Positions 16,722 through 25,035 of a stretch of 64,000 bases of DNA are shown piece by piece. The DNA is from JAGRKR01 sp041397725 (GTDB lineage Bacteria > Pseudomonadota > Alphaproteobacteria > Rhizobiales > Hyphomicrobiaceae). Where the stretch lies: NCBI GenBank assembly GCA_041397725.1, contig JAWKVZ010000001.1, forward strand, positions 248,001-312,000, in the 5' to 3' direction. Made by a program: the position numbers and the translations under genes. The notes under the pieces were generated by a model. It was not told the origin of the DNA and did not search any database. It worked only from the letters and a program-made list of their open reading frames with translations. Numbering within the stretch: the first letter of the stretch is position 1; the number at the start of each line of letters is the position of its first letter.

Positions 16722-19700
16722 CTAGAGATCCTGGACGCCGAGCACCCCTTCGATGACGCTCAGCGCCCCCGCCACGGCGGGCGAGACGTCGAAGCGCCCG
16801 GGCAAGGTAAACTCGATCTCCCGGCCGGCCTCCGCCAGAGGCAAGACGAGGCGGATCTCACCCCGGCCACCCCCTGAGAGGTTGCGCGCCAGCTCGGCCA
16901 GCCCCTGCCGGCCAGCAGCCACACGCGCGGGATCGAGCACGACGCGCAGGCCGCGCTGAACCCCCTTGGCGGCCTGATCCAGGGCTTCGATCGACTGTGC
17001 CCTCAGTTTCAGCACGTCGCTGTCGCGCTCCGCCTCGACCCGCAGCAGCACCGGCGTACCCGCCACCAGCAGCTTGCGCGACGCCGTCAGGGCCTCGGAG
17101 AATACGATAGTCTCGAACTGGCCGCTTGGGTCCGAGAAGCCGACGAACGCATAGGCGTTCCCCGATTTGCTTCGCCGCTCGCGGAGCGACGTGACGACGC
17201 CCGCCATGAGCGCGGGCATGCTGCCCCGCTCGCAGCGCGCCTCCAAGGCGACGTATGTCACGACGCCCAGCCGCTCCAGGAGGCTCTGATAGGCATCGAG
17301 AGGGTGGCCCGACAGGAAGAAGCCGACGGCCGCGTGCTCCCGCTCGAGCTGCGTCATCGGCAGCCACGGACGCTCCGGCTTGAGCTCGAGCTCGGGTGGC
17401 GCGCTCGGGGTGCCGAACAGATCGTTCTGCCCGGCCGCCGCATCCGCAGTCACGCGTTGCGCCAGTGCCATGATGCTGTCGGCATTGGCATGCACGAGCG
17501 CCCGGTTCGGCTCGAGCTGGTCGAAGGCGCCCGCCGCCGCCAGCGTCTCCACCGCGCGCTTGTTGATCATCTTCGGATTGAGCCGGCGGGCGAAGTCCGA
17601 CAGGCTGCGATAGGGGCCGCCCTCGCCGCGCGTCGCAACGAAATGGTCCACCGACTGCACGCCGATGTTCTTCAGCGCGGCCAGCGAGTAGCGGATGGCG
17701 CCGGCCTCCGTCCGGAACTCGCGGCCCGAGGCATTGACGCAAGGCGGCTTCACCGGAATTGCCAGCCTGCGCGCTTCCTGGGCGAACATGTGCAGCTTGT
17801 CGGTATTTCCCATGTCGAGCGTCATGGAAGCGGCCAGGAACTCGACGGGGAAGTTGGCCTTGAGGTAGGCGGTATGGTAGGCGACCAGGGCGTAGGCGGC
17901 CGCGTGGCTCTTGTTGAAGCCGTAGCCCGCGAACTTGTCGACCAGCTCGAAGATGAATTCCGCCTGGGCCTTGTCGACGCCATTGGCGACGGCGCCCTCG
18001 ACGAAGCGGCTCTTCTCCTTGGCCATCTCCTCCTTGATTTTCTTGCCCATGGCGCGGCGCAGGATATCGGCCTGGCCGAGAGTATAGCCGGCCATGACCT
18101 GGGCGATCTGCTGGACCTGCTCCTGGTAGATGATGACGCCGTAGGTCTCCTTCAGCACCGGCTCCAGCATCGGGTGCAGGTAGTCGACCTCCTCCTGGCC
18201 GTGCTTGCGGGCGATGTAGACGGGAATGTTGTCCATCGGACCCGGCCGGTAGAGCGCGACCATGGCGATGATGTCCTCGAAGCGGTCCGGGCGCAGCTTG
18301 CGCAGGCTGTCGCGCATGCCCGTGCTTTCCAGCTGGAACACGCCGACCGTATCGGCCCGTGACAGCAGCTCGTAGGAGGCGACATCGTCGAGCCCCAGGC
18401 GCTCGAGATCGAGGGTGTGCCCCCCGGCGCGGACCAGCTCGACGGCCTTCTGGATGACCGTCAGCGTCTTCAGGCCGAGGAAATCGAACTTCACCAGTCC
18501 AGCGGCCTCGACCCACTTCAGATTGAACTGGGTCGCGGGCAGGGTCGAGCGGGGATCGCGATAGAGCGGCACCAGCTCTTCGAGCGGCCGGTCGCCGATG
18601 ACGACACCGGCGGCATGGGTCGAGGCGTGCCGGTAGAGCCCCTCGAGCTTCTGGGCGGTCACCAGAAGCTGCGCCACCATCGGATCGTTGTCGCGCGCCT
18701 CCTGGAGGGCCGGCTCGCCGTCGATGGCTTCGGCGAGCGTCACCGGGTTCGCCGGATTGTTGGGCACGAGCTTGCAGAGCTGATCGACCCGATTGTACGA
18801 CATGCCGAGCACACGGCCGACATCGCGCAACACCGCGCGGGCCATCAGCTTTCCGTAGGTGATGATCTGCGCCACCCGGTCGGCGCCGTAGCGCTCCTGC
18901 ACGTAGCGGATGACCTCGTCACGCCGGTCCTGGCAGAAATCGATGTCGAAGTCCGGCATCGACACGCGCTCGGGATTGAGGAAGCGCTCGAACAGCAGGC
19001 CGAACCGCAGCGGATCGAGATCCGTGATGGTGAGCGCATAGGCGACGAGCGAACCGGCGCCCGAGCCTCGTCCCGGACCGACGGGAATGCCCTGAGCCTT
19101 GGCCCACTTGATGAAGTCGGAGACGATCAGGAAATAGCCGGGAAAGCGCATACGCGCGATGATGCCGACCTCGTAGTCGAGCCGTTTCCAGTAGTCCTCC
19201 TCGCTCATGCCGGCGGCAGGCCCGGTCAGCTCCAGGCGACGGCGCAACCCGTCTTCCGCCTGCCGTCGCAGCTCCGCGGCTTCCGCCTCCCCCACCGCCT
19301 CCGGGCTCTCGCCGGCCTCGGCGCGCACGAACTGCGGCAGGATCGGCTTGCGACCGCGCGGGCGGAACGCGCAACGCTGCGCCACCTCGACTGTCGCCGC
19401 CACGGCCTCGGGCAGGTCCGCGAACAGCGCCGCCATTTCCGCCCGGGTCTTGAAATAGTGCTCGCGCGTCAGGCGGCGGCGGTCGTCCTGCGTGATATAG
19501 GCGCCCTCCGCGATGCACAGCAGTGCATCGTGCGCCTCGTAATCCTCGGCCGTCGCGAAATAGGGCTCGTTGGTGGCAACGATCGGCAGCTCGCCCGCGT
19601 AGGCCATGTCGAGCAGATCCGCCTCGACGCGGCGCTCGTCGGGCAGCCCGTGACGTTGCAGCTCCACGTAGAGCCTGTCGCCGGCGATGTCGTGCAGCGC

Positions 19701-20258
19701 CTTCAGCCGCTCGCGCGCCTTCTCGTGCTGGCCGTCGCGAAGCGCACGGTCGATCGGACCGTCCGGCCCTCCGGTCAGCACGATCAACCCTTCGGCAAGA
19801 CCGGCGAGCGTGGACAGCTTGATGTGAGGCGGCTCGTTGTCCCGGGGACTGAGGTATGTGGCGCTCGAGAGTCGCATCAGATTGGCGTAGCCGGTCGCAT
19901 CCTTGGCCAGCAGCACGACCCCGCCGGCCAGCTGCGCCACGGGCTCGCCCTGCCCCTTGATGTCGGCGAGCGGCCCCTCGACCCGCTCCTCGAAATCGAT
20001 CTGCAGCGTGCAGCCGATGATGGGTTGTATGCCAACCGAGGCCAGTTTCTCGGAGAACTCAAGCGCGCCGAAGAGGTTCGAGGTATCGGTGAGCGCCAAG
20101 GCCGGCATGGCGTCCGCCGTCGCCAGTTTCGCCAGCCGCGCAACGGGCAGCGCCCCCTCCAGCAGGGAGTACGCGGACCGGCATCTGAGATGCACGAACG
20201 CCGGCGCGGGCGACTGTGCATCCCGACCGGCGGCTCTGGTTCGAATCGCTTGGCTCAT
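16722..20258 (-). CDS. dnaE: DNA polymerase III subunit alpha
   Basis: Replicative polymerase catalytic subunit, 1178 residues. Order: PHP domain (about 20-290), the pol core with PDFDIDFCQDRR carrying catalytic aspartates (about 430-445), tandem HhH, then an OB fold (about 1000-1090; ALMAGVVTSLRERRSKSGNAYAFV). In the PHP domain the usual HxH and TDH metal positions read LRCRSAYS and LTDTSN, so PHP metal binding is probably lost and proofreading left to epsilon. It lies 85 bp downstream of lolD and ends 88 bp before the rpsB promoter. Confidence 0.97.
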   Translation of the reverse strand: MSQAIRTRAAGRDAQSPAPAFVHLRCRSAYSLLEGALPVARLAKLATADAMPALALTDTSNLFGALEFSEKLASVGIQPIIGCTLQIDFEERVEGPLADIKGQGEPVAQLAGGVVLLAKDATGYANLMRLSSATYLSPRDNEPPHIKLSTLAGLAEGLIVLTGGPDGPIDRALRDGQHEKARERLKALHDIAGDRLYVELQRHGLPDERRVEADLLDMAYAGELPIVATNEPYFATAEDYEAHDALLCIAEGAYITQDDRRRLTREHYFKTRAEMAALFADLPEAVAATVEVAQRCAFRPRGRKPILPQFVRAEAGESPEAVGEAEAAELRRQAEDGLRRRLELTGPAAGMSEEDYWKRLDYEVGIIARMRFPGYFLIVSDFIKWAKAQGIPVGPGRGSGAGSLVAYALTITDLDPLRFGLLFERFLNPERVSMPDFDIDFCQDRRDEVIRYVQERYGADRVAQIITYGKLMARAVLRDVGRVLGMSYNRVDQLCKLVPNNPANPVTLAEAIDGEPALQEARDNDPMVAQLLVTAQKLEGLYRHASTHAAGVVIGDRPLEELVPLYRDPRSTLPATQFNLKWVEAAGLVKFDFLGLKTLTVIQKAVELVRAGGHTLDLERLGLDDVASYELLSRADTVGVFQLESTGMRDSLRKLRPDRFEDIIAMVALYRPGPMDNIPVYIARKHGQEEVDYLHPMLEPVLKETYGVIIYQEQVQQIAQVMAGYTLGQADILRRAMGKKIKEEMAKEKSRFVEGAVANGVDKAQAEFIFELVDKFAGYGFNKSHAAAYALVAYHTAYLKANFPVEFLAASMTLDMGNTDKLHMFAQEARRLAIPVKPPCVNASGREFRTEAGAIRYSLAALKNIGVQSVDHFVATRGEGGPYRSLSDFARRLNPKMINKRAVETLAAAGAFDQLEPNRALVHANADSIMALAQRVTADAAAGQNDLFGTPSAPPELELKPERPWLPMTQLEREHAAVGFFLSGHPLDAYQSLLERLGVVTYVALEARCERGSMPALMAGVVTSLRERRSKSGNAYAFVGFSDPSGQFETIVFSEALTASRKLLVAGTPVLLRVEAERDSDVLKLRAQSIEALDQAAKGVQRGLRVVLDPARVAAGRQGLAELARNLSGGGRGEIRLVLPLAEAGREIEFTLPGRFDVSPAVAGALSVIEGVLGVQDL

Positions 20259-20343
20259 GGTTTCAGGATGGCGTGCGCGGCGGCGTCCGCAAACCCCGTT
20301 GACGGCCCCGCGATGGCACCTTTCGACAGCTTTCGCATGTCCC

Positions 20344-21045
20344 TCACACGAGACTGCGTGGATCGATCTCGTTGAGGCGCCCGCCCTCGAGGCGCAGCAC
20401 GCGATCCATGCCGCGGGCCAGCTCCATGTTGTGCGTGGCGATGAGCGCGGCCACGCCCTCCTGGCGGATCAGGTTAACGAGTTCCACGAACACGAGGTCG
20501 GCCGTCGCCGGATCGAGATTGCCGGTCGGCTCGTCGGCGAGGAGCAGCTTGGGATGGTTGGCGAGTGCGCGGGCGATGGCCGTGCGCTGCTGCTCGCCTC
20601 CCGACAGCTCCGCCGGTCGGTGTTGCACCCGCTCGGCGAGCCCGAGCAGCCCGAGCAGGTCCTGCGCCCGCGCCTCGGCGTCGCGGCGTCGCCGCCCCCT
20701 GATGAGCTGGGGGATGACCACGTTCTCGAGCGCGCTGAATTCGGGCAGCAACTGGTGGAACTGGTAGACGAAGCCCATCTCGGTGCGCCTGACGCGCGTC
20801 CGTTCGCCATCCGAGAGGCCGGCGTAGTCACGTCCGCCGATGAGAATGGCGCCGCTGTCGGGCGTCTCCAGCAGTCCGGCCACGTGCAGCAGCGTCGACT
20901 TGCCGGCGCCCGACGGCCCCACCAGTGCCACCGCCTCGCCCGGGTTGAGCACGGCGGAGGCCCCGGCCAGCACGTCGATGCGGCGCGGCCCCTGTCGGAA
21001 CGTCCGCACCAGATTGCGCAGCTCGAGGGCGGGGCCCGGTCGCAT
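20344..21045 (-). CDS. lolD: Lipoprotein-releasing ABC transporter ATP-binding protein
   Basis: ATPase of the LolCDE complex, which extracts outer-membrane-destined lipoproteins from the inner membrane. Walker A is GPSGAGKST, the signature is LSGGEQQR, and Walker B is LLLADEPTGNLD. There are three candidate starts: GTG 21057, ATG 21051 and ATG 21045. AGGTGG ends at 21054, giving 8-bp spacing to 21045, so that ATG (MRPGPALELRN) is preferred. It directly follows lolC. Confidence 0.93.
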   Translation of the reverse strand: MRPGPALELRNLVRTFRQGPRRIDVLAGASAVLNPGEAVALVGPSGAGKSTLLHVAGLLETPDSGAILIGGRDYAGLSDGERTRVRRTEMGFVYQFHQLLPEFSALENVVIPQLIRGRRRRDAEARAQDLLGLLGLAERVQHRPAELSGGEQQRTAIARALANHPKLLLADEPTGNLDPATADLVFVELVNLIRQEGVAALIATHNMELARGMDRVLRLEGGRLNEIDPRSLV

Positions 21046-21057
21046 GTCCATGACCAC

Positions 21058-22362
21058 CTACTCGTATCGCAAGGCTTCGACGGGATCGAGCCGCGCCGCC
21101 CGCAACGACGGATAGAGCGTCGCCAGGATCGACAGCGTCATCGCCATGACGACGATGCCGATGGTCTCCCGCACGTTGATCTGGGCCGGCATGCGCGAGA
21201 GATAGTAGACGGACGCATCGAAGATGTTCGTCGACGTCAGCATCGACACGAACTGGCGGATCTCCTCGATGTAGCGGCAGAAGACGACACCGAGCACGAG
21301 CCCCGCCAGCGTGCCGACGATGCCGATCGAGGCCCCGGTGATGAGGAACACGCGCATCACCGCGCCCCGCGTCGCCCCCATCGTGCGGAGGATGGCGATA
21401 TCGCGCCCCTTGTCCTTCACCAGCATCATCATGCCGGAGATGATGTTGAGCGCCGCCACCAGCACGATCAGCGACAGGATGATGAACATGACGTTGCGCT
21501 CGACCTCGAGCACGGTGAAGAAACTCGAGTTGCGCTGTCGCCAGTCGGTGATCATGGCGCTCGGACCGGCCGCGGCCTTCACCGGCGCCGCCATCTGCGC
21601 GACCCTTTCGGGGTCGTCCACCACCAGCTCCAGCATCTGAACCGTGGCGGGATGATTGAAATAGCGCTGAGCCTCACCGAGCGGCATGTAGACGATGCTG
21701 CGATCGTACTCGGACATGCCCAGCTCGAAGATCGCCGCGACCTTGTAGCGCTTGATGCGCGGCGCCACGCCGAATGGCGTCCGTGCGCCCCGCGGCGACA
21801 CGAGCGTGACGCCGTCACCGAGTCGCACACGCAGCGCGTCGGCGAGGCGGATGCCGATGGCGATGCCCTCGCCGCTGGCGAAGCCGTCGAGCGTGCCGAA
21901 CCGCACGTTCTTCGCCACCAGCGGCGTCCTCTTGAGGTCGGCTTCCGAAATGCCGCGCACGAGCGCGCCGAAGGCCTGCACGGGCGAGGAGATCATGACC
22001 TGCCCCTCGATCAGCGGCACGGCATGCTTGACGCCGGGTACCTTGGCGAGGCGCGCGCTCATGTCGGCGTAGTCGGTGAAATCGTCACCGACCTTGTAGA
22101 CGATGATGTGGCCGTTGAGGCCGAGGATCTTGGCGAAGAGCTCGCTGCGGAAACCATTCATCACGGCCATGACGATGATGAGCGTCGCCACGCCCAGCAT
22201 GATGCCGACGAACGAAAAGCCGGCAATGACCGAGATGAAGCCTTCCTTGCGCCGGGCGCGCAGATAGCGCAGCGCCAGCATCCATTCGAAGGCGGCAAAC
22301 GGCCGAGTCTCCACGAGCGGCTCGGCTCGTGCGCGCTGCTGCATCGTCCGTGTCGACGTCAT
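21058..22362 (-). CDS. lolC: Lipoprotein-releasing ABC transporter permease LolC/LolE
   Basis: Inner-membrane permease partner of LolD. The 434-residue product has an N-terminal membrane helix (about 40-65; GFISVIAGFSFVGIMLGVATL), a large periplasmic domain (about 70-280), and three C-terminal helices ending LRAARLDPVEALRYE, the typical MacB/LolC terminus. Only one permease gene is present, as in alphaproteobacteria where a single LolC/E-type protein serves. It is downstream of proS and abuts lolD. Confidence 0.94.
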   Translation of the reverse strand: MTSTRTMQQRARAEPLVETRPFAAFEWMLALRYLRARRKEGFISVIAGFSFVGIMLGVATLIIVMAVMNGFRSELFAKILGLNGHIIVYKVGDDFTDYADMSARLAKVPGVKHAVPLIEGQVMISSPVQAFGALVRGISEADLKRTPLVAKNVRFGTLDGFASGEGIAIGIRLADALRVRLGDGVTLVSPRGARTPFGVAPRIKRYKVAAIFELGMSEYDRSIVYMPLGEAQRYFNHPATVQMLELVVDDPERVAQMAAPVKAAAGPSAMITDWRQRNSSFFTVLEVERNVMFIILSLIVLVAALNIISGMMMLVKDKGRDIAILRTMGATRGAVMRVFLITGASIGIVGTLAGLVLGVVFCRYIEEIRQFVSMLTSTNIFDASVYYLSRMPAQINVRETIGIVVMAMTLSILATLYPSLRAARLDPVEALRYE

Positions 22363-22446
22363 GCACCTGTCCCCGCACCTCTGGCGGCGCCGCGCTGCGA
22401 CCGCCCTTGTGACAGCGCCCGCGGCACTCCCCCGCGCCTGAAGCGC

Positions 22447-23793
22447 CTACCGCACCGCCAGCTCGGACTGCACCTGCGAGACGACGCGCGCGATGGCCGC
22501 CTCGAGCGAGACGGTCTCGCGCGCCCCGGCGCGGCGCGCCTTGATCTCCACCTCGCCGCTCTTCAGGCCCTTCGGACCCACGACGACCTGGAGCGGCAGC
22601 CCGATCAGATCCATGCTGGTGAACTTTGCGCCAGCCCGCTCGTCGGTATCGTCGTAGAGCACCGAAACGCCCGCCCGCGCGAGCGCCTCGTAAATCGTCT
22701 GACAGGCCGCATCCGTCGCCGCGTCGCCGGACTTGAGGTTGATCAGCCCGACATGGAACGGCGCCACGCTCATCGGCCAGATGATGCCAGCCGCATCGTG
22801 GCTGGCCTCGATAATGGCGCCGACGAGACGCGATACACCGATGCCGTAGGAGCCCATCTGCACCGTGATCATCTTCCCGTCTGCACCCTGGACGCGACAG
22901 CCCATCGACTCTGAGTACTTGGTGCCGAAGAAGAAAATATGGCCGACCTCGATCCCGCGCGCCGACACTTGGCGCTCTGCCGGCACATCCTTGTCGAAGC
23001 GGGCGACATCGTGCTTCTCGTCCGTCGCCGCGTAGGGCGTCGTCCAGTCCTTGACGATCGCCGAGAGGTCCTTGTCATAGTCGATGTCGGCCGAAGGCGG
23101 CGCCTTCTCGACCATCTGCCGGTCGCAGAACACCTGGCTTTCGCCGGTTTCCGCCAGGATGATGAACTCGTGGCTGAGATCACCGCCGATCGGTCCGGTA
23201 TCGGCGGCCATCGGGATGGCCTTGAGCCCCATGCGCGCGAACGTTCTGAGGTACGACACGAACATGCGGTTGTAGGCGTGCCGGGCCGCCTCGACCGTGA
23301 GGTCGAACGAGTAGGCGTCCTTCATGAAGAACTCGCGGCCGCGCATCACGCCGAAACGCGGGCGGACCTCGTCACGGAACTTCCACTGGATGTGATAGAG
23401 GTTGCGCGGAAGATCCTTGTACGACTTCACGCTGTCGCGGAAAATCTGGGTGATGAGCTCCTCGTTGGTCGGCCCGTACAGCATCTCCCGCTCGTGCCGG
23501 TCGAGTATGCGCAGCATTTCCTTGCCGTAGTCGTCGTAGCGCCCGCTCTCGCGCCAGATCTCGGCGGACTGGATCGTCGGCATCAACAGCTCGATGGCGC
23601 CGGCGCGGTCCTGTTCCTCGCGCACGATCTGCTCGATGCGGCGCAGCACGCGATACCCCAGGGGCAGCCACGAATAGATGCCTGCGCTCGCTTGCCGCAC
23701 CATGCCCGCACGCAGCATGAGCTGGTGGGAAATGATCTCCGCCTCCTTCGGCGTCTCGCGCAGAACGGGCAGGAAAAATCGGGACAATCGCAT
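22447..23793 (-). CDS. proS: Prolyl-tRNA synthetase (short form without editing insertion)
   Basis: Class II aminoacyl-tRNA synthetase charging tRNA-Pro. At 448 residues it is the short alphaproteobacterial form: the catalytic core and C-terminal anticodon-binding domain (about 345-448) are present, and the roughly 180-residue editing insertion of E. coli ProRS is missing. Visible motifs include GIYSWLPLGYRVLRRIE, the LYGPTNEE loop, FRDEVRPRFGVMRGREF (motif 2) and SYGIGVSRL (motif 3). The start ATG 23793 (MRLSRFFLPVLRE) is conserved; a 25-codon upstream extension is not. It lies upstream of lolC. Confidence 0.96.
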   Translation of the reverse strand: MRLSRFFLPVLRETPKEAEIISHQLMLRAGMVRQASAGIYSWLPLGYRVLRRIEQIVREEQDRAGAIELLMPTIQSAEIWRESGRYDDYGKEMLRILDRHEREMLYGPTNEELITQIFRDSVKSYKDLPRNLYHIQWKFRDEVRPRFGVMRGREFFMKDAYSFDLTVEAARHAYNRMFVSYLRTFARMGLKAIPMAADTGPIGGDLSHEFIILAETGESQVFCDRQMVEKAPPSADIDYDKDLSAIVKDWTTPYAATDEKHDVARFDKDVPAERQVSARGIEVGHIFFFGTKYSESMGCRVQGADGKMITVQMGSYGIGVSRLVGAIIEASHDAAGIIWPMSVAPFHVGLINLKSGDAATDAACQTIYEALARAGVSVLYDDTDERAGAKFTSMDLIGLPLQVVVGPKGLKSGEVEIKARRAGARETVSLEAAIARVVSQVQSELAVR

Positions 23794-23974
23794 GATGTCG
23801 GGGCCTCGATGGCGGGCATTGACCGGAGCTACGCCCATCCTCCCGGTCCGATGCGCTGGGGGCGGCATCCTGGCCTAATAGCCAGTTCCCCGACGCGAGG
23901 CAATCCCGCCCGTCGCGACCGCCCGCGCAGCGCTGGATATCCTCGAATTTGCCGCAGTGCAGCATAGGTAAGGG

Positions 23975-24003
23975 ATGACAGCTTGTCGCCATCCCGTTAC
24001 ACT
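23975..24003 (+). promoter_or_regulatory. Candidate promoter of the + strand ncRNA
   Basis: ATGACA (23975-23980), a 17-bp spacer, then TACACT (23998-24003). It is a good match to the sigma-70 consensus and points into the structured region that ends at a strong terminator near 24220. No + strand protein gene lies downstream. Confidence 0.6.
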
Positions 24004-24009
24004 CCGCCC

Positions 24010-24220
24010 TGTCGAAAAAAAAGGGCCGTAGCTCGGAGTAGCGAGCGGTGGATGCCCAGGTCTAGGGAGACACTATCCGCTGATCGGCGCTGTCAAGAAC
24101 GCCGGCCGGGGATACCCATCACAAGCGTGTGCGGGCAGTGCATGCCCGCGTGGTGTCTGCATATGATGGGCAGATATAAGCACAAAGATTGCATCGGGCC
24201 GATGACGGCCCATTTTTTTT
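24010..24220 (+). ncRNA. Candidate structured non-coding RNA (about 210 nt)
   Basis: It lies between proS and the DUF1467 gene, both on the - strand. It has its own promoter-like element and ends in a strong rho-independent terminator. The 5' end (A8 then GGGCCGT, 24015-24029) is complementary to the 3' end (ACGGCCC-A-U8, 24205-24220), forming a long closing stem that competes with the terminator hairpin. Inner pairings are TGCCCA 24053-24058 with TGGGCA 24167-24172, and a 9-bp helix 24068-24076 with 24150-24158. A GCGGGC/GCCCGC hairpin sits at 24131-24149. The only + strand frame through it has no stop and no coding character. It does not look like tmRNA, SRP RNA or RNase P RNA. A 6S-like fold cannot be excluded by eye. 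Confidence 0.55.
24196..24220 (+). terminator. Rho-independent terminator of the + strand ncRNA
   Basis: Perfect 6-bp stem GGGCCG/CGGCCC with loop ATGA, then A and eight T residues (24213-24220), on the + strand. There is no T run on the - strand, so it does not serve the neighbouring - strand genes. Confidence 0.9.
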
Positions 24221-24238
24221 GTCGAAATCCGGCCCTGC

Positions 24239-24514
24239 TCAGCCCCCGAACAGCTCGATGCCGATCCAGCGGTCGACCATGGTGGCCATCGTCGGGTTGC
24301 GAAGCAGCAGGAAGACCGCGGCGTAGATGACGCCGGATACGAGCGTATTGATCACCACGACGCGGCCGATGGGAAACGTCTGCGGTGCGCTCGCCGGCGT
24401 GCCATCGACGACCGTGCCGGCCTCCCCCTGCGTCCTCACGCCGAAGGGCAGAACCGCGAACAGCGTGATCCACCACACCACGATATAAATGGCAATCGCC
24501 AGGGCAATGCTCAT
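24239..24514 (-). CDS. DUF1467 family small membrane protein
   Basis: A 91-residue protein with two predicted membrane helices (about 3-24 and 52-71) and a short polar loop containing PFGVRTQGEAGTVV, the feature by which I recognise the DUF1467 family of alphaproteobacteria. Function is unknown. It starts 16 bp after mce in the string rnj-mce-DUF1467-proS, an arrangement common in Rhizobiales. It faces the candidate ncRNA. Confidence 0.88.
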   Translation of the reverse strand: MSIALAIAIYIVVWWITLFAVLPFGVRTQGEAGTVVDGTPASAPQTFPIGRVVVINTLVSGVIYAAVFLLLRNPTMATMVDRWIGIELFGG

Positions 24515-24530
24515 ACGCCCGCGTCCTCCC

Positions 24531-24935
24531 TCAGGCCTGCTCGAGCTCGACCAGGGTTCCCAGGAAATCCTTGGGATGGAGGAACAGCACGGGCTTGCCG
24601 TGGGCGCCGATCTTCGGCTCCCCGTCCCCCAGCACCCGCGCGCCGCCCGCCTTGAGCTGGTCGCGCGCCGCCCGGATGTCCGCCACCTCGTAGCAGACGT
24701 GATGGATACCACCCTCGGGGTTCCGCTCCAGGAAGCGCGCGATGGGCGAGTTGGCGCCAAGCGGCTCGAGCAGCTCGATCTTGGTGTTCGGTAGAGTGAT
24801 AAAGACCGTCGTGACGCCATGATCCGGCTGCGCCACGGCCTCCGACACCTCGGCGCCCAGCGTCTCGCGGTAGAGTGCCGCCGCCTTGGCCATGTCGGGA
24901 ACGGCGATGGCGACGTGGTTCAAACGTCCAAGCAT
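24531..24935 (-). CDS. mce: Methylmalonyl-CoA epimerase
   Basis: Interconverts (S)- and (R)-methylmalonyl-CoA in propionyl-CoA catabolism; cytosolic, metal-dependent VOC-fold enzyme. The 134-residue product has two beta-alpha-beta-beta-beta modules. The expected metal ligands are His7 (LNHVAIAV), the histidine pair in GGIHHVCYEV, and Glu near the C-terminus (LVELEQ). The start ATG 24935 gives the normal family length. It lies between rnj and the DUF1467 gene. Confidence 0.95.
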   Translation of the reverse strand: MLGRLNHVAIAVPDMAKAAALYRETLGAEVSEAVAQPDHGVTTVFITLPNTKIELLEPLGANSPIARFLERNPEGGIHHVCYEVADIRAARDQLKAGGARVLGDGEPKIGAHGKPVLFLHPKDFLGTLVELEQA

Positions 24936-25035
24936 GTGGCTCCTCGCGCAGTCCTGGTTGCCCCGTGCGCACTATCGGCCAGCGGCGCCCGGCCGCCAAA
25001 GCGGTATCTTGTAGCGGATATTGCCGCGTCCCGCC

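Noticed and set aside
19903..22914. 1003-codon + strand open frame crossing dnaE, lolD, lolC and proS
   Set aside because: It runs antisense through four well-identified genes and their spacers, with low-complexity composition. It is a codon-bias shadow, not a gene.
24015..24096. A - strand short transcript (TTGACA at 24096-24091 ending at the T run 24022-24015)
   Set aside because: The best -10 (TAGTGT) is only 15 bp from the -35 and the stem before the T run is just 4 bp with internal loops. The + strand interpretation is much better supported, though the TTGACA could belong to proS.
24015..24224. Miniature transposable element, suggested by inverted ends (A8-GGGCCGT and ACGGCCC-A-T8)
   Set aside because: No target-site duplication is visible and the ends are better explained as the closing stem and terminator of an RNA. 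Finding dispersed copies in the genome would revive the idea.
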